Positions 1 through 9,146 of a stretch of DNA of 64,000 nt are shown one piece after another. Within the stretch, counting starts at the first letter, position 1; each line of letters begins with the position of its first letter. The DNA comes from Rhodanobacter thiooxydans (GTDB taxonomy: Bacteria > Pseudomonadota > Gammaproteobacteria > Xanthomonadales > Rhodanobacteraceae). Position numbers and translations under genes: made by a program. The notes below the pieces were generated by a model. It was not told the DNA's origin, ran no database searches, and saw only the letters and a list, made by a program, of their open reading frames with translations. The stretch covers positions 124,001 to 188,000 of the forward strand of contig NZ_CP088924.1 of the NCBI RefSeq assembly GCF_021545845.1, in the 5' to 3' direction.

Positions 1-2
1 AG

Positions 3-2165
3 CTGGCCCTGATCACGGAGCTGGGCTACGAGGCATTCTTCCTCACCGTCCACGACATCGTCCGGTACGCGCGCTCCCGCGGCATTCTCTGCCAAGGACG
101 CGGCTCGGCCGCCAACTCGGTGGTCTGCTACGCCCTGGGCATCACCGAGGTCGACCCCGAGCGCGGGCACTTGCTGTTCGAGCGCTTCCTCTCCCGAGAG
201 CGCGCCGAGCCGCCGGACATCGACGTCGACTTCGAGCACGAGCGGCGCGAGGAGGTCATCCAGTACATCTACGGGCGATACGGTCGCGACCGCGCTGCCC
301 TGGCAGCTGCCATCACCACCTACCGACCGCGCAGTGCCGTGCGCGATGTGGGCCGTGCCCTCGATCTCGATCCTGTCCTGGTCGACCGCGTGGCCCAGCT
401 GCTCGGCCACTGGGGTGGCATGGAGGACGTGACCGCTCGCCTGGCTGAGTCCGGTATCGACACCGACACGCCCAGCATGCAGCGCTGGCTGACCCTCGCT
501 GCCCAGCTGGTCGGCACGCCTCGCCACCTTTCCCAGCACGTGGGCGGCTTCGTCATAAGCGCTGCGCCGCTCACAGAGCTGGTCCCGGTCGAGCCGGCCA
601 CGATGCCCGGACGCACGGTGATCCAATGGGACAAGAGCGACCTGGAGACGATGGGGTTGCTCAAGGTGGACATCCTGGCGCTCGGCATGCTGTCGGTCCT
701 TCGTCGCGCCTTCGAACACGTCGAGCGTCACCACGGCACCACCCTGTCGATCGCCACCATCCCAGCCGAAGACCCCGCGACCTACGCCATGCTCCGCCGC
801 GCCGACACCGTTGGGGTGTTCCAGGTGGAAAGCCGGGCACAGATGGCGATGCTGCCGCGACTGCGGCCGACGTGCTTCTACGACCTAGTTGTCCAGACCG
901 CGATCATTCGGCCCGGCCCGATCCAGGGCGGCATGGTTCACCCGTACCTGCGCCGCCGGCAAGGCCGGGAGGTGGCCAGCTACCCATCGGACGAGGTTCG
1001 CGGCGTGCTCGAGCGAACACTGGGCGTGCCGATCTTCCAGGAGCAAGTGATGCAGCTGGCCGTGGTCGCCGCGGGCTTTACTGCCGGCGAAGCCGACCAG
1101 CTGCGGCGATCGATGGGTGCGTGGGAGCGCCACGGCACCCTTGAACATTTCAGGGCGCGACTTCTGTCGGGCATGACCGGCCGAGGCTACGCCCCAGCCT
1201 TCGCAGATCAGGTCTTCGAGATGATTCGTGGCTTTGGTGCCTACGGATTCCCTGAATCGCACGCGGCCAGCTTCGCGCTGCTCGCGTACGCATCGGCCTA
1301 CCTGAAGGCCCACTACCCAAGCGCCTTCCTCGCCGCGCTCCTCAACTCGCAGCCCATGGGGTTCTACACCACCGACCAGCTCGCACAGGACGCGCGTCGT
1401 CACGGGATCGAGATCCGTCCACCAGACGTCCGGGTGAGTGGCTGGGAGTCACACCTAGAGGGGGAAGGCGCGCGGGCACCGATACGCCTGGGTTTGCGCG
1501 AGATCTCCGGGCTACGAGCAGAGAGCGCCGCACGGCTGCTGCAGGCGCGCCGTGAGGCGCCCTTCAAGGATTTGTCCGACGTCGCGCGCCGGGCGGCACT
1601 GGACCAGCGAGACCTGCCACTGTTGGCCGATGCCGGAGCGCTCCAGAGCCTTGCAGGGCATCGCCACGTTGCCCGCTGGGTGGCAAGCGGCGTCGAAGCG
1701 ACGCTCCCGCTGTTCGGCGGAACCGCTGAGGCAACCGTGGCGCTGCGCGCGCCGACCGCAGGTGAAGAGATGGCCGCTGACTACGCGTCGATGGGCCTCT
1801 CGACCGGGAGCCATCCGATGGCGCTGCTTCGGTCATCGCTGCTCGGCAGCTCGTATGCGACGCTCGCTGAGGCCGCGCGTGCAGGCCACCGCAAGCGGAT
1901 CCGGGTAGCGGGCCTCATCGGCATGCGCCAGAGCCCGCCAGCAGCCGGCGGCGTCACGTTCCTGACGCTCGAGGACGAGACGGGCTGGCTCAACGTCGTG
2001 GTGTGGCGCGACGTCGCCGAGCAATGCCGGCAAGCACTCCGTTCGGCTGGGCCAGTTGTGGTCGACGGGCGCATCGAGCACGCGGACGGCGTCACCCACC
2101 TGATCGCGGCGAGGGTGTGGACGGCCGCGTTCGCCGCCGCTGCGTTGGGTGACACCGTGGCGTAG
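3..2165 (+). CDS. dnaE2: Error-prone DNA polymerase DnaE2 (ImuC), 3' part; 5' end outside window
   Basis: C-family polymerase of the ImuC/DnaE2 branch, which performs SOS translesion synthesis with ImuA/ImuB. The reading frame is open to the left edge (720 residues visible), so the N-terminal PHP domain and the start lie outside. Seen: the palm-type signature [16 protein letters not shown] followed by [12 protein letters not shown], whose aspartates are the family's catalytic residues; fingers and thumb; a helix-hairpin-helix region near the end; and a C-terminal OB-fold ([16 protein letters not shown]). Lack of a long tau-binding tail fits DnaE2 rather than the replicative DnaE1. imuA and imuB usually sit just upstream and would be off-window. 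Other conjugative elements carry UmuDC-type genes in a comparable role. Family assignment is firm; plasmid location is inferred. Confidence 0.93.
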   Translation: MALITELGYEAFFLTVHDIVRYARSRGILCQGRGSAANSVVCYALGITEVDPERGHLLFERFLSRERAEPPDIDVDFEHERREEVIQYIYGRYGRDRAALAAAITTYRPRSAVRDVGRALDLDPVLVDRVAQLLGHWGGMEDVTARLAESGIDTDTPSMQRWLTLAAQLVGTPRHLSQHVGGFVISAAPLTELVPVEPATMPGRTVIQWDKSDLETMGLLKVDILALGMLSVLRRAFEHVERHHGTTLSIATIPAEDPATYAMLRRADTVGVFQVESRAQMAMLPRLRPTCFYDLVVQTAIIRPGPIQGGMVHPYLRRRQGREVASYPSDEVRGVLERTLGVPIFQEQVMQLAVVAAGFTAGEADQLRRSMGAWERHGTLEHFRARLLSGMTGRGYAPAFADQVFEMIRGFGAYGFPESHAASFALLAYASAYLKAHYPSAFLAALLNSQPMGFYTTDQLAQDARRHGIEIRPPDVRVSGWESHLEGEGARAPIRLGLREISGLRAESAARLLQARREAPFKDLSDVARRAALDQRDLPLLADAGALQSLAGHRHVARWVASGVEATLPLFGGTAEATVALRAPTAGEEMAADYASMGLSTGSHPMALLRSSLLGSSYATLAEAARAGHRKRIRVAGLIGMRQSPPAAGGVTFLTLEDETGWLNVVVWRDVAEQCRQALRSAGPVVVDGRIEHADGVTHLIAARVWTAAFAAAALGDTVA

Positions 2166-2219
2166 CGCGCCGGCTAGGACGTCGAGCCACGACTGGAGCA
2201 GTGGAGCGACTGCCGCCGA

Positions 2220-2939
2220 CTAAGTCCCGCTGCCCACGCACCATCGACCGTTCGACCATCGAAAATCGCCGCATGCGAATGCAGACAGCACGTCTGGGAG
2301 AGAGGTCCGCAACTGCGGGCCGACAACCATCGGCGTGCCCTGGAGCTCAAGGCAGGCAACGGGAAGCCCGGCAATCCACACCGCCTGATCCTCCGGCCAG
2401 CGCTTCTGCCCGGCAAACTCCTCGCGCATCCGGTGTTTGGCCATGGCCTTGCTGAGGGTCAAATACCGCGGCTTCATCAGTAGCCACAAACAGGGTAGGC
2501 CGGCGTCCGCGTACCGCCTCTGCCTCTCTACATAGTCCCTGAGGTGCTGGTAGCTGCGCTGCAGCTCGACGACGAAAGGCCCGCCGCCTGACTCCACCCA
2601 CAGGTCCGCCCGCCAACGCGGTGCACCGGGTGCGCTGGCCCGCTCAAGGGCGACTTGGTACCCGAGCGCCCGGGCGGCGTCGCGCACCGCCTGTTTGCCT
2701 GCCAGATGCCACTGGCTCTCCGGCGAGGTTTGGCACGCGCCGGCCAGGTGAGCGAAGAAGGGGAATCCGTTGGGGCTGGTCTTTGGCACTGCCGGGGCGC
2801 GACAGCACGGCATCTCCAGTTCACCCACGCGGTAGGTAACCTGCAATGCGCGCCAGGCGACGGGATCGAGCGCGGACCCATCGAGCACGTCGTCGGTCCC
2901 CGCTCGATACGCAATATCCCAGCCATGGGGGTGATTCAT
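2220..2939 (-). CDS. CoiA-like predicted nuclease
   Basis: 239 residues. The pattern FFAHL then SQWHLAGKQ, followed by WRADLWV and FVVELQRSYQ with YADAGLPCLWLL, is the layout of the competence protein CoiA-like family, a PD-(D/E)XK-type nuclease fold; D in RADLW and E-x-Q in VELQ would be metal ligands. The start was set at the ATG at 2939 because AGGAG lies seven bases upstream; an in-frame start at 2963 has no such site. Transcribed against dnaE2, ending 54 bases from its stop. In transformation CoiA acts on incoming DNA during recombination; here a role in DNA processing or defence is only a guess. Confidence 0.7.
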   Translation of the reverse strand: MNHPHGWDIAYRAGTDDVLDGSALDPVAWRALQVTYRVGELEMPCCRAPAVPKTSPNGFPFFAHLAGACQTSPESQWHLAGKQAVRDAARALGYQVALERASAPGAPRWRADLWVESGGGPFVVELQRSYQHLRDYVERQRRYADAGLPCLWLLMKPRYLTLSKAMAKHRMREEFAGQKRWPEDQAVWIAGLPVACLELQGTPMVVGPQLRTSLPDVLSAFACGDFRWSNGRWCVGSGT

Positions 2940-3023
2940 CGCTTGCTCCTGAAGCGCTCGCACGGGCGACCGCAGAATTGCGTCAGCCTGGCCCCGGCAG
3001 ATTCCAGCATTGCGTCCTGCACC

Positions 3024-3788
3024 TCAACCAGAACTTTCATCTGCCTCGGGTGGCGACCAGCGGCGACCTTTCCGCATGTCATCGAATGACGCGATGGTTT
3101 CCGGAGACGGCACTGTCGGGTCAGTTAGTTCTCTGAGCGCATCAGCTAGATCCCTTCTGCTGAGAGTCGCGATAATCGCCGGACCCTGTGTCAGCTCGTA
3201 GTTCAGCGATCCCGTCCACCGATCCATCATGGCGTGGGAGCGGACAAAGGACTTCGCGTTTCCGGGCTCCTGATATTTCGCCAATTGCACCCGCACCCAC
3301 TCCAGCAAATGAAAGGAGACGTGCGTGCGCAAGAGATCGTCTCGGATGCGTTGCGCCATGTCGGGCTCCGCGCGCACTCGTTTCAGCTGCCGGCTCACCA
3401 TCAAGCTGCCGTGGTCCCACGGTGGCTTCGATTCCAGATGGTTGATCTTGTGCTCAAGGCCGCCGCTGTCGACCAGCTTGATCGCCATTTTGGCCCGCTC
3501 TCGCCATGACCGAAGGAGTTCATAGGCGGCGAAGATCCACATCTCCGTTTGCGCCCCCAGAAAGATCGCCTCAAACGGGTCACGCGGAGTGTCCTCATCG
3601 AATCGGCTGCGGAGGAATCGGCTCTCCAGCTCCATAAGGAACTTGTCTACGGCAGCAAGATTGAATGCCTGGCTGGACATGGCCAGGTCATCGCTCAGCA
3701 AGGCCAGCCCGCGCAGAGCCGCCACCAGCTCGTGAGGCTCAATCTCCGAGTGCGAGCGTGGGATGCCGTCTTCGTCGATATCGGACAT
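3024..3788 (-). CDS. Hypothetical protein, helical, 254 aa
   Basis: No family recognised. The protein is acidic and mostly helical (SDDLAMSSQAFNLAAVDKFLMELESRF; WIFAAYELLRSWRERAKMAIKLV), with no signal peptide or membrane segment. It resembles in style the soluble hypothetical proteins often found as accessory cargo. An ATG at 3788 is preferred over a TTG five codons upstream. It ends 84 bases before the CoiA-like gene start and could be its operon partner. Confidence 0.6.
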   Translation of the reverse strand: MSDIDEDGIPRSHSEIEPHELVAALRGLALLSDDLAMSSQAFNLAAVDKFLMELESRFLRSRFDEDTPRDPFEAIFLGAQTEMWIFAAYELLRSWRERAKMAIKLVDSGGLEHKINHLESKPPWDHGSLMVSRQLKRVRAEPDMAQRIRDDLLRTHVSFHLLEWVRVQLAKYQEPGNAKSFVRSHAMMDRWTGSLNYELTQGPAIIATLSRRDLADALRELTDPTVPSPETIASFDDMRKGRRWSPPEADESSG

Positions 3789-3885
3789 AAGGTTCTCAGG
3801 CAACGTTCCAGCGAATCGGCTACGTTAATAGCGGCGGCGCTGATGCGCACGGCCATTTCACGATCCAGACCAAAAGGAATAATTG

Positions 3886-4320
3886 ATGGCTATCGATCTT
3901 GCCGGACTCTCACCCGCTGAATTGGCGAAGCTGATATCCCAAGCCAACGCCCAAATGGCGACCGCGCGTGCGAACGAGATTGCAAAAGCAAAGGGAAAGA
4001 TCGAGGCCATCCTTACCGGTGCTGGTTTGAGCATCGACGACGTGTTCCCTCGTCGAGGCAAGGCCGGCGGGAAGCCGGGTAAGAGGGCCGGCTCCGGCGT
4101 GCCGAAGTATCGGAACCCGCGGAACAAAGAGCAGACCTGGTCAGGCATGGGCAAGCGGCCCCGTTGGCTGGCCGACGCACTGGCGGATGGCGCGAAGCTG
4201 GAGTCGTTTGCGATCGCCGATAAGCCTGTCTCCCCCTTGTCTGGCACGAGGGGTGCGGGCCAAGGCCGGAAGCCAGCGAGCAAGAAGGCGGCGGCTGGCA
4301 GGAAGGCGGCGCGGAAGTAG
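3886..4320 (+). CDS. H-NS family nucleoid-associated protein with Lys/Ala-rich tail
   Basis: 144 residues. An N-terminal helical oligomerisation segment (ELAKLISQANAQMATARAN) is followed by the H-NS DNA-binding core at about residues 74-96, KYRNPRNKEQTWSGMGKRPR, matching the YRNP...TW.G.G..PRWL signature. A basic tail of Lys-Ala repeats (PASKKAAAGRKAARK) follows, as in histone-H1-like extensions. The ATG at 3886 has AGGA seven bases upstream. H-NS binds AT-rich curved DNA and silences it; plasmid-borne copies are known to lower the cost of newly arrived plasmids by covering their AT-rich DNA. Monocistronic, divergent from the upstream unknown gene. Low-G+C stretches such as 7280-7390 are plausible targets. 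Confidence 0.88.
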   Translation: MAIDLAGLSPAELAKLISQANAQMATARANEIAKAKGKIEAILTGAGLSIDDVFPRRGKAGGKPGKRAGSGVPKYRNPRNKEQTWSGMGKRPRWLADALADGAKLESFAIADKPVSPLSGTRGAGQGRKPASKKAAAGRKAARK

Positions 4321-4467
4321 ACCACAAGACCCTGAATGCGGTCCGTGCGCACCATCGAGGTCCACGGGCTGGCGGCAAATGGGCGGACGATGAGTCAGAA
4401 GTCGAGCAGGAGTAGGCACGGCAGCCGCCGCGCCACTGACGTTGTGAGGCGCAAGCGCGCGGCAGTC

Positions 4468-5436
4468 TCACCCCAGTCGCTTCAAAGGACTGACCTCTAC
4501 GAGTGCGTCGGACGCGCCTGGGAAGTGCTCCAGAGGCAATACGGTCGCCCATGCGGGAGTGGGGGCCTGCCCTTTCCGCACCAGCAGCATCGGATTGAAC
4601 AGTGGCGCGTGGACGCAGACGACATCCATAACTTGGCGAGCCGCGGCATCAAGCGTCCGGTGCCTCTCCTCAGAGAGGCGTTGCTGCTCCAGATGCCAGT
4701 ATCCATTCTGGCCGAGCTGACTCAAGCTATCTTCGGCCTCCGTGCGAATCTGCTGGTGCGCGAGCTGCAACGGCGTGCAGAGGCGCTCCAAGATCGTCTT
4801 GCAGTGGATCGCGTGTGTCTCGGCAGCTTCGCGGCACAGCGTCGCCTTCTCATCGGTGGACAGGACGACTTCGGCCAGCAGCGCGGCGGTGATGGCCTGC
4901 AGCGTGCGTAGCAGGCCCGCGTCTTCGATATGTCCCTGCCAATCATCTGGGCGCCGCCAGCCGACCGTCCTGTGGTTCGGCCACAACCTCGCGTCCAAGT
5001 CCGTTAGCTGGTCCTGCCACACACGTTCCAGCCGATCCCTTAGGGCGATGACGCGGTCGCGCTGGTGGGCGATCGCCTTGTCACTCGCGCTGCCAGCCAC
5101 GTGGCGAAAGACCTCCCGCAAAGTGGCCTCGGCTGCTGCCAGCTCGTTGTTGTTTGAGCGGTGCCGGTAGTTATCGAGGGCCTCGGCCATGGTGCGCGCG
5201 ACCGTCGCGTGGAACAGCGACCAGTCCACCGGTGGAGACACGAATACCGGCGGCAACGGCCAGCCGGCATCCCGGGTGAGCACGTGAGCGCCGGAGCGAA
5301 ACCGCCCGGTCGCGTCCCTCGCACGTTCGCAGGTGCCGTGGAACGAAGCGGTGACTGTGTTGCCGTTAGGCAGGCGCACGACCTCCGTGATGGTCGCCTG
5401 TCGGCGCGGGTATGAGGGGTTGGTGGAGTGGGGCAT
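4468..5436 (-). CDS. Hypothetical protein, 322 aa
   Basis: No family recognised. A short basic N-terminus leads to a beta-rich segment (TEVVRLPNGNTVTASFHGTCERARDATGRFRSG) that looks like a small barrel, followed by a long helical body with charged heptads (LAAAEATLREVFRHV, RVIALRDRLERVWQDQL). No signal peptide or membrane segment. It follows the KfrA-like gene by 33 bases on the same strand, so the two are probably cotranscribed. No strong ribosome binding site is seen before the ATG at 5436. Confidence 0.65.
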   Translation of the reverse strand: MPHSTNPSYPRRQATITEVVRLPNGNTVTASFHGTCERARDATGRFRSGAHVLTRDAGWPLPPVFVSPPVDWSLFHATVARTMAEALDNYRHRSNNNELAAAEATLREVFRHVAGSASDKAIAHQRDRVIALRDRLERVWQDQLTDLDARLWPNHRTVGWRRPDDWQGHIEDAGLLRTLQAITAALLAEVVLSTDEKATLCREAAETHAIHCKTILERLCTPLQLAHQQIRTEAEDSLSQLGQNGYWHLEQQRLSEERHRTLDAAARQVMDVVCVHAPLFNPMLLVRKGQAPTPAWATVLPLEHFPGASDALVEVSPLKRLG

Positions 5437-5469
5437 GGGGTGTGGGCCAATGAGTGGGCGAGTTGCCGG

Positions 5470-7188
5470 TCAGCGGGGCTTGCGGACGTCGGATGGGGCC
5501 AGGCGCGCAAGGAGCTGGTCGAGCCGATCGCGTTCGCGCATGACGGCCTGGTGGTTGGCGGTGGCGGTGAGCAGCTCGGCCTGAAGGGTGGAGGCGCGCG
5601 CCTCGCTCGCTTCCAGCTGGGTGCGCAGTTGCGTCACGGCCTGCTGATGCTCGCGGCGCCGCTCGGCCGCGGACGCTTCTGCCGCGGCGAGGCGTTCGGT
5701 GAGCTGGACGCTCCGGGCGTTGGCGTCAGCCACGGCCCGCTCGGCGGTGGCCAACGCGGCGCGCAGGTCGCCGTGCGCTTGCTCGGCCGTCCGCAGTTGG
5801 CTCTGCAACGCCTCGGCCGTTTGGCGGGCGCTGGCCAACTCGGCCGTCCGTTGCTCCAGCTGGGCTGCGGCCTGCTCCGCGGCGGCCGCGCTCGCGCGCT
5901 GTTGCCGCTCGAGCTCCGTCTGCGCGCGATCGCGCGCCTGGCTCGCCTCGGCGAGCTCGGCTTCCGAGGCGTCGCTGCGCTGCCGCGCGTCGGCCAGCCG
6001 GATCTGCAGGCCGTCCCGCTCGGCACGCAGGCTGACCAGTTCCTGGGCCTGGCCGCGCTCCACGTCGGTGAGGGACTCGATCCGCGTGCGGGCCGCCGCC
6101 AGTTCGGTATCGAGGCGCTCGAGCAGTTGCTGGCGCTCGGCGGCCGCGCGGCTGTCACGCTCGCGTTCGGCGGCGAGCGCGGCCTGCGCCTCGGCCAGCG
6201 CCTCGCGCTCGGTGGCCAAGGCGGCCCGTTCCGGGGCGAGGCTCTCCTCAGCGAGCGACTTGGCGGCCGACTTCAGCGTGCTCCACACCTCGCGGAGCAC
6301 CGGATCGGCCTCGTCGTCGGCCGGGCGGCGGGGGGCGAGCCGGTGCATGGCGTCGGCCAGCTTCGGATACACCGAGTTCGGCGAGCCGCGGTTGTCGGTG
6401 GCCGCGTGCACCAGTTCCAGATTCACCAGCAGGCCGTGCGCCAGGGCGGTGCGCACGATGACGTCGATGTCCTCCTGCGTCACGGCGCGAGGCTGGGGGC
6501 CGCGGTGGTCCTGGTAGGCCGCCCGCACCGCGGCGATCGCGTCCTCCTTGGCCTGCCGCACGGCCGGATCGACATACCCCTCGCGCGGCCGGCCGCGGAC
6601 GGCTTCCCCCAGGGCGTCGAGGTCGTCGGGGTCGACCTTGGGGTACAGCAGCCAGCCGATGTCCAGCTCCGCATCGGCCAACAAGAGGTGGCCACCCCGC
6701 CCAAAGAACAGCGACGGCGTCGCGAGGGCGGGTTCGTTGAGGAACGCCCCGGGCCGCACCTCGCCCAGGCGAATGTGGAAGACCACCCGTTCGGCCGGCG
6801 CGCCGCGGCGGGCCGGCAGATAGGTCAGCGCGGCGATGTTGATCACGAATGCGCCGGCATCGCCCTCGAGGGCGAAGGCGCGCCACTGGGGATCCTTCGC
6901 CGGGTCGTCGGGCGCGGTCCGCTTGGCGTAGGTGCGCGGCAAAGGTCCGGGAGCCATGGGCTGCTGATTGGCCGCGCGCAGGTGGCGAACCGCGAGCGAA
7001 TGGCCGTGGCCATCCGACGCGCGGCAGCGGCCGGTCGCGATCAAGGCTTCCAGCGCGGCTTGCAGCTGGTCGGCATCGCCGGCGATCGGCTGCTCGCACG
7101 TCGCGTCGCGGCCGTCGAGCACGGTGCGGACGGCGTCGGCCCAGGTCGGCGGCGCGGCGGGTGCGGCGGGGGGTGTGGATCGGGCCAT
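5470..7188 (-). CDS. KfrA-like plasmid protein, DNA-binding head with long coiled coil
   Basis: 572 residues. The N-terminal half contains TQEDIDVIVRTALAHGLL and then ELVHAATDNRGSPNSVYPKL, which matches the KfrA_N helix-turn-helix layout (variable ... GSPNTV). From about residue 300 to the end it is one unbroken coiled coil (AERAALATEREALAEAQAAL and similar). KfrA proteins are plasmid autoregulators whose coiled coils help organise and maintain the plasmid. The ATG at 7188 is chosen for an AGGAG about nine bases upstream; the frame opens 14 codons earlier. The head is longer than in RK2 KfrA, with an extra domain of about 200 residues. Divergent from the toxin-antitoxin operon across an AT-rich promoter region. 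Confidence 0.7.
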   Translation of the reverse strand: MARSTPPAAPAAPPTWADAVRTVLDGRDATCEQPIAGDADQLQAALEALIATGRCRASDGHGHSLAVRHLRAANQQPMAPGPLPRTYAKRTAPDDPAKDPQWRAFALEGDAGAFVINIAALTYLPARRGAPAERVVFHIRLGEVRPGAFLNEPALATPSLFFGRGGHLLLADAELDIGWLLYPKVDPDDLDALGEAVRGRPREGYVDPAVRQAKEDAIAAVRAAYQDHRGPQPRAVTQEDIDVIVRTALAHGLLVNLELVHAATDNRGSPNSVYPKLADAMHRLAPRRPADDEADPVLREVWSTLKSAAKSLAEESLAPERAALATEREALAEAQAALAAERERDSRAAAERQQLLERLDTELAAARTRIESLTDVERGQAQELVSLRAERDGLQIRLADARQRSDASEAELAEASQARDRAQTELERQQRASAAAAEQAAAQLEQRTAELASARQTAEALQSQLRTAEQAHGDLRAALATAERAVADANARSVQLTERLAAAEASAAERRREHQQAVTQLRTQLEASEARASTLQAELLTATANHQAVMRERDRLDQLLARLAPSDVRKPR

Positions 7189-7435
7189 GGGGCGGCGCTC
7201 CTGCGCAACGAAAGTGCGCGCCGGCGGCACGCGTTGGCCAGAGTATCCGCGCTTTTCCTCGCCAATTCAAGGCGACGCGCAGGACTACATATACTCATAT
7301 ACCTCCGCGAATCTCGGGCCGGCAAAGATGTCTGATAATTTCAGTTATTGGATTACGGCACTTGATAAGAAGGATAAGGCGCGCCATGCTGCCCGCCAGT
7401 CGGTGCACGCGCCGACGATCTCAGAGGAACCACCC
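7189..7435. promoter_or_regulatory. Divergent promoter region between kfrA-like gene and toxin-antitoxin operon
   Basis: 247 bases with markedly lower G+C in the middle. A direct repeat CATATAC-T-CATATAC spans 7288-7302, a plausible operator for the KfrA-like protein or the antitoxin. An AT-rich stretch with TTGATA near 7361 could hold the promoter for the plus-strand operon. AGAGGAA sits before the antitoxin ATG at 7436. No transcription start can be fixed from sequence alone. Confidence 0.45.
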
Positions 7436-8440
7436 ATGAGCGCCACCAGCATCGCTGTGATGGATGTGCCCGCGGCCGACGGCGAGGTGAGCTACCGCGC
7501 CCTGACGCTGAACGCATTCAAGCGCGAAACGCGCGAGACGCCGCGGGGATCCCGCGCGCCGCGACTGCGGGTGTACTTCGCAACCGGTGACCGCAGCACC
7601 CATCTCTCCAGCTCGGCTATTCGGACGCTCGACCATGTGGCGTTGAAGCTGTCTTCGACCAACTTCGCCGCTCGGATCGAACGCGCGCTGACGCCACGCC
7701 CAACCCATGCCTGGCCAGGAGTGCGTTACTACCAGCTGGAGAACGAATCCCAGATCCGTGAGATCGACGCCGGAGACGTGGCCAGTCGCGTGATCGAATG
7801 GGGCATTCGAGCGCGCTCCCCCCGTCGCGACGCGGTGCCTGGCGTGATCTTCGCCGTGGAGAATTCAGATCCTCACCTGCCGATTCGAACCCTCTGGGAG
7901 GAGTTCCACCGGACGCTCGTCCTGTCCCTCGGGCCGGCCGAGGTGCGCACGGAGGCCCACGCCGGCCAAGTGGTCGTGACACCCCCGACAGCTTCCCCGG
8001 CGCAGGCGGCCGACGCCCTGCGCCAAACACTGCTTGCGCAAGGCTGGCCGACCTCAGTCGAAGTCGGACGCGCGAACGGCAGCCAGTCTGCGAACAAGGC
8101 GCAATGGGCCAAAGACAAGCGTGACGCGGGTGAGTTGCTGGGGGTCTGGTCCGCGAGCGAGCGCGCCTACCGTCATCCGGCCTTCCAGTTCACCGCCGAG
8201 GGTCTCCTGCTCCCGAAAGTCAGAGAGCTGCTCGCGGCGCTGGCCAGCAACCCCGACTTCACCGCCGCGAACGATCCCGGTGGTTGGCGCAAGGCGTTCT
8301 GGTTGCACGGGGCCACGCTGGCGCTGGCCGGCGCAGAGGGAGCGGCGCGGGTGCCCGCCGAGGTCTTTCCTGACGATCCCGACGCGGTGATCGCCGCGGC
8401 GCGCAAGGATGCGGAGGGCGACCCCAATGCCGCCTGGTGA
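7436..8440 (+). CDS. ParS/MbcA-type antitoxin with N-terminal extension
   Basis: 334 residues. The last third has the layout of Xre/MbcA/ParS toxin-binding antitoxins: a helix-turn-helix-like stretch (WPTSVEVGRANGSQSANKAQ), then GELLGVWSASERAYRHPAFQF, a segment LLPKVRELLAALASN and finally GGWRKAFWLHG with APAEVF-like PAEVFPDDPDAVI. The first 200 residues are an unrecognised domain not present in the compact members. The gene overlaps the following RES toxin by 14 bases, the expected antitoxin-first order. ATG at 7436 chosen for the AGAGGAA site; the open frame extends far upstream without a better start. It probably represses its own operon and neutralises the RES protein. Confidence 0.7.
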   Translation: MSATSIAVMDVPAADGEVSYRALTLNAFKRETRETPRGSRAPRLRVYFATGDRSTHLSSSAIRTLDHVALKLSSTNFAARIERALTPRPTHAWPGVRYYQLENESQIREIDAGDVASRVIEWGIRARSPRRDAVPGVIFAVENSDPHLPIRTLWEEFHRTLVLSLGPAEVRTEAHAGQVVVTPPTASPAQAADALRQTLLAQGWPTSVEVGRANGSQSANKAQWAKDKRDAGELLGVWSASERAYRHPAFQFTAEGLLLPKVRELLAALASNPDFTAANDPGGWRKAFWLHGATLALAGAEGAARVPAEVFPDDPDAVIAAARKDAEGDPNAAW

Positions 8441-9146
8441 AATCGATCTGCTCGACGCCATCGTCTTCGATCCGATGCAGCCCGGACTCTATTACCGGGT
8501 GCACCCGCAGCAAATCGGCGGCGCTGCGGTCGATCCCTTGGCACCCAACCCCTTCTCGCAGGCGCGCCTGGCGCTGACGCCGGCCGTGTCTCTTGGCCGC
8601 CAGCGCATAGGCATGTTCTACGCCGCCGATACGCCGGCGGGGGCCTTGTTCGAGGCGCTGTTCCGGAATGCCACCGTCTACCCGGGCCGGCAGCTCTACC
8701 TCAGCCGGAGTCGGCTGGAGGGCTACAGTCTGTCGGTCGTGCACCTGGTGAAGTCCATCGATCTGTTGCCGCTGGGCTTGCCCGCCCGCAAGCTCATCGT
8801 GGTGGACCCCGAGCGCACCAAGCGCTGGCTCCACCTGATGTCCACGCCAGAGCACAGCGAGACGCACGCGGCCGCCGGTGCGGTGGCGGCGCAGCTGGCG
8901 GCGGCGGGACAACTTCATGCCGGCTGGTCCTGGCCGTCGCTGCAGTTTCCATCCTCCACCGTGTACCTGCTCTATGACCCCCCGCTCGATCGGGCTGCTT
9001 GGGTGCTTCAGGAGACCATTGCGCTGGACACGCCGGCCGGTGAAGCGTTCATCACGGACGCCTTGGCCAGTGCCGGTTACGCGTGGCTGGCCGATCCGAT
9101 CGGCGCGGCCTACGGTCCGGGGCCAGCCGACGCCGGAGCGCTATGA
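8427..9146 (+). CDS. RES-domain toxin, predicted NAD+-degrading enzyme
   Basis: 239 residues. RES proteins such as MbcT and ParT act on NAD+ by phosphorolysis or ADP-ribosyl transfer. The Arg-Glu-Ser pattern is visible: Arg in GLYYRVHP, Tyr and Glu in GMFYAADTPAGALFEALFRN, and Ser in WPSLQFPSS. YSLSVVHLVKSIDLLPL is also typical. ATG at 8427 is preferred because GGAGG lies just upstream within the antitoxin gene; the frame opens at 8409. It overlaps the antitoxin by 14 bases and its stop overlaps the integrase start (ATGA), so all three should be translationally coupled. Confidence 0.85.
   Translation: MPPGEIDLLDAIVFDPMQPGLYYRVHPQQIGGAAVDPLAPNPFSQARLALTPAVSLGRQRIGMFYAADTPAGALFEALFRNATVYPGRQLYLSRSRLEGYSLSVVHLVKSIDLLPLGLPARKLIVVDPERTKRWLHLMSTPEHSETHAAAGAVAAQLAAAGQLHAGWSWPSLQFPSSTVYLLYDPPLDRAAWVLQETIALDTPAGEAFITDALASAGYAWLADPIGAAYGPGPADAGAL

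Noticed and set aside
5428..7335. A 635-codon plus-strand open frame opposite the KfrA-like gene
   Set aside because: It is the mirror of a coiled-coil gene rich in Ala/Glu/Arg codons; composition is glycine, arginine and leucine rich without domains, and the minus strand gives a coherent protein with a good ribosome binding site.
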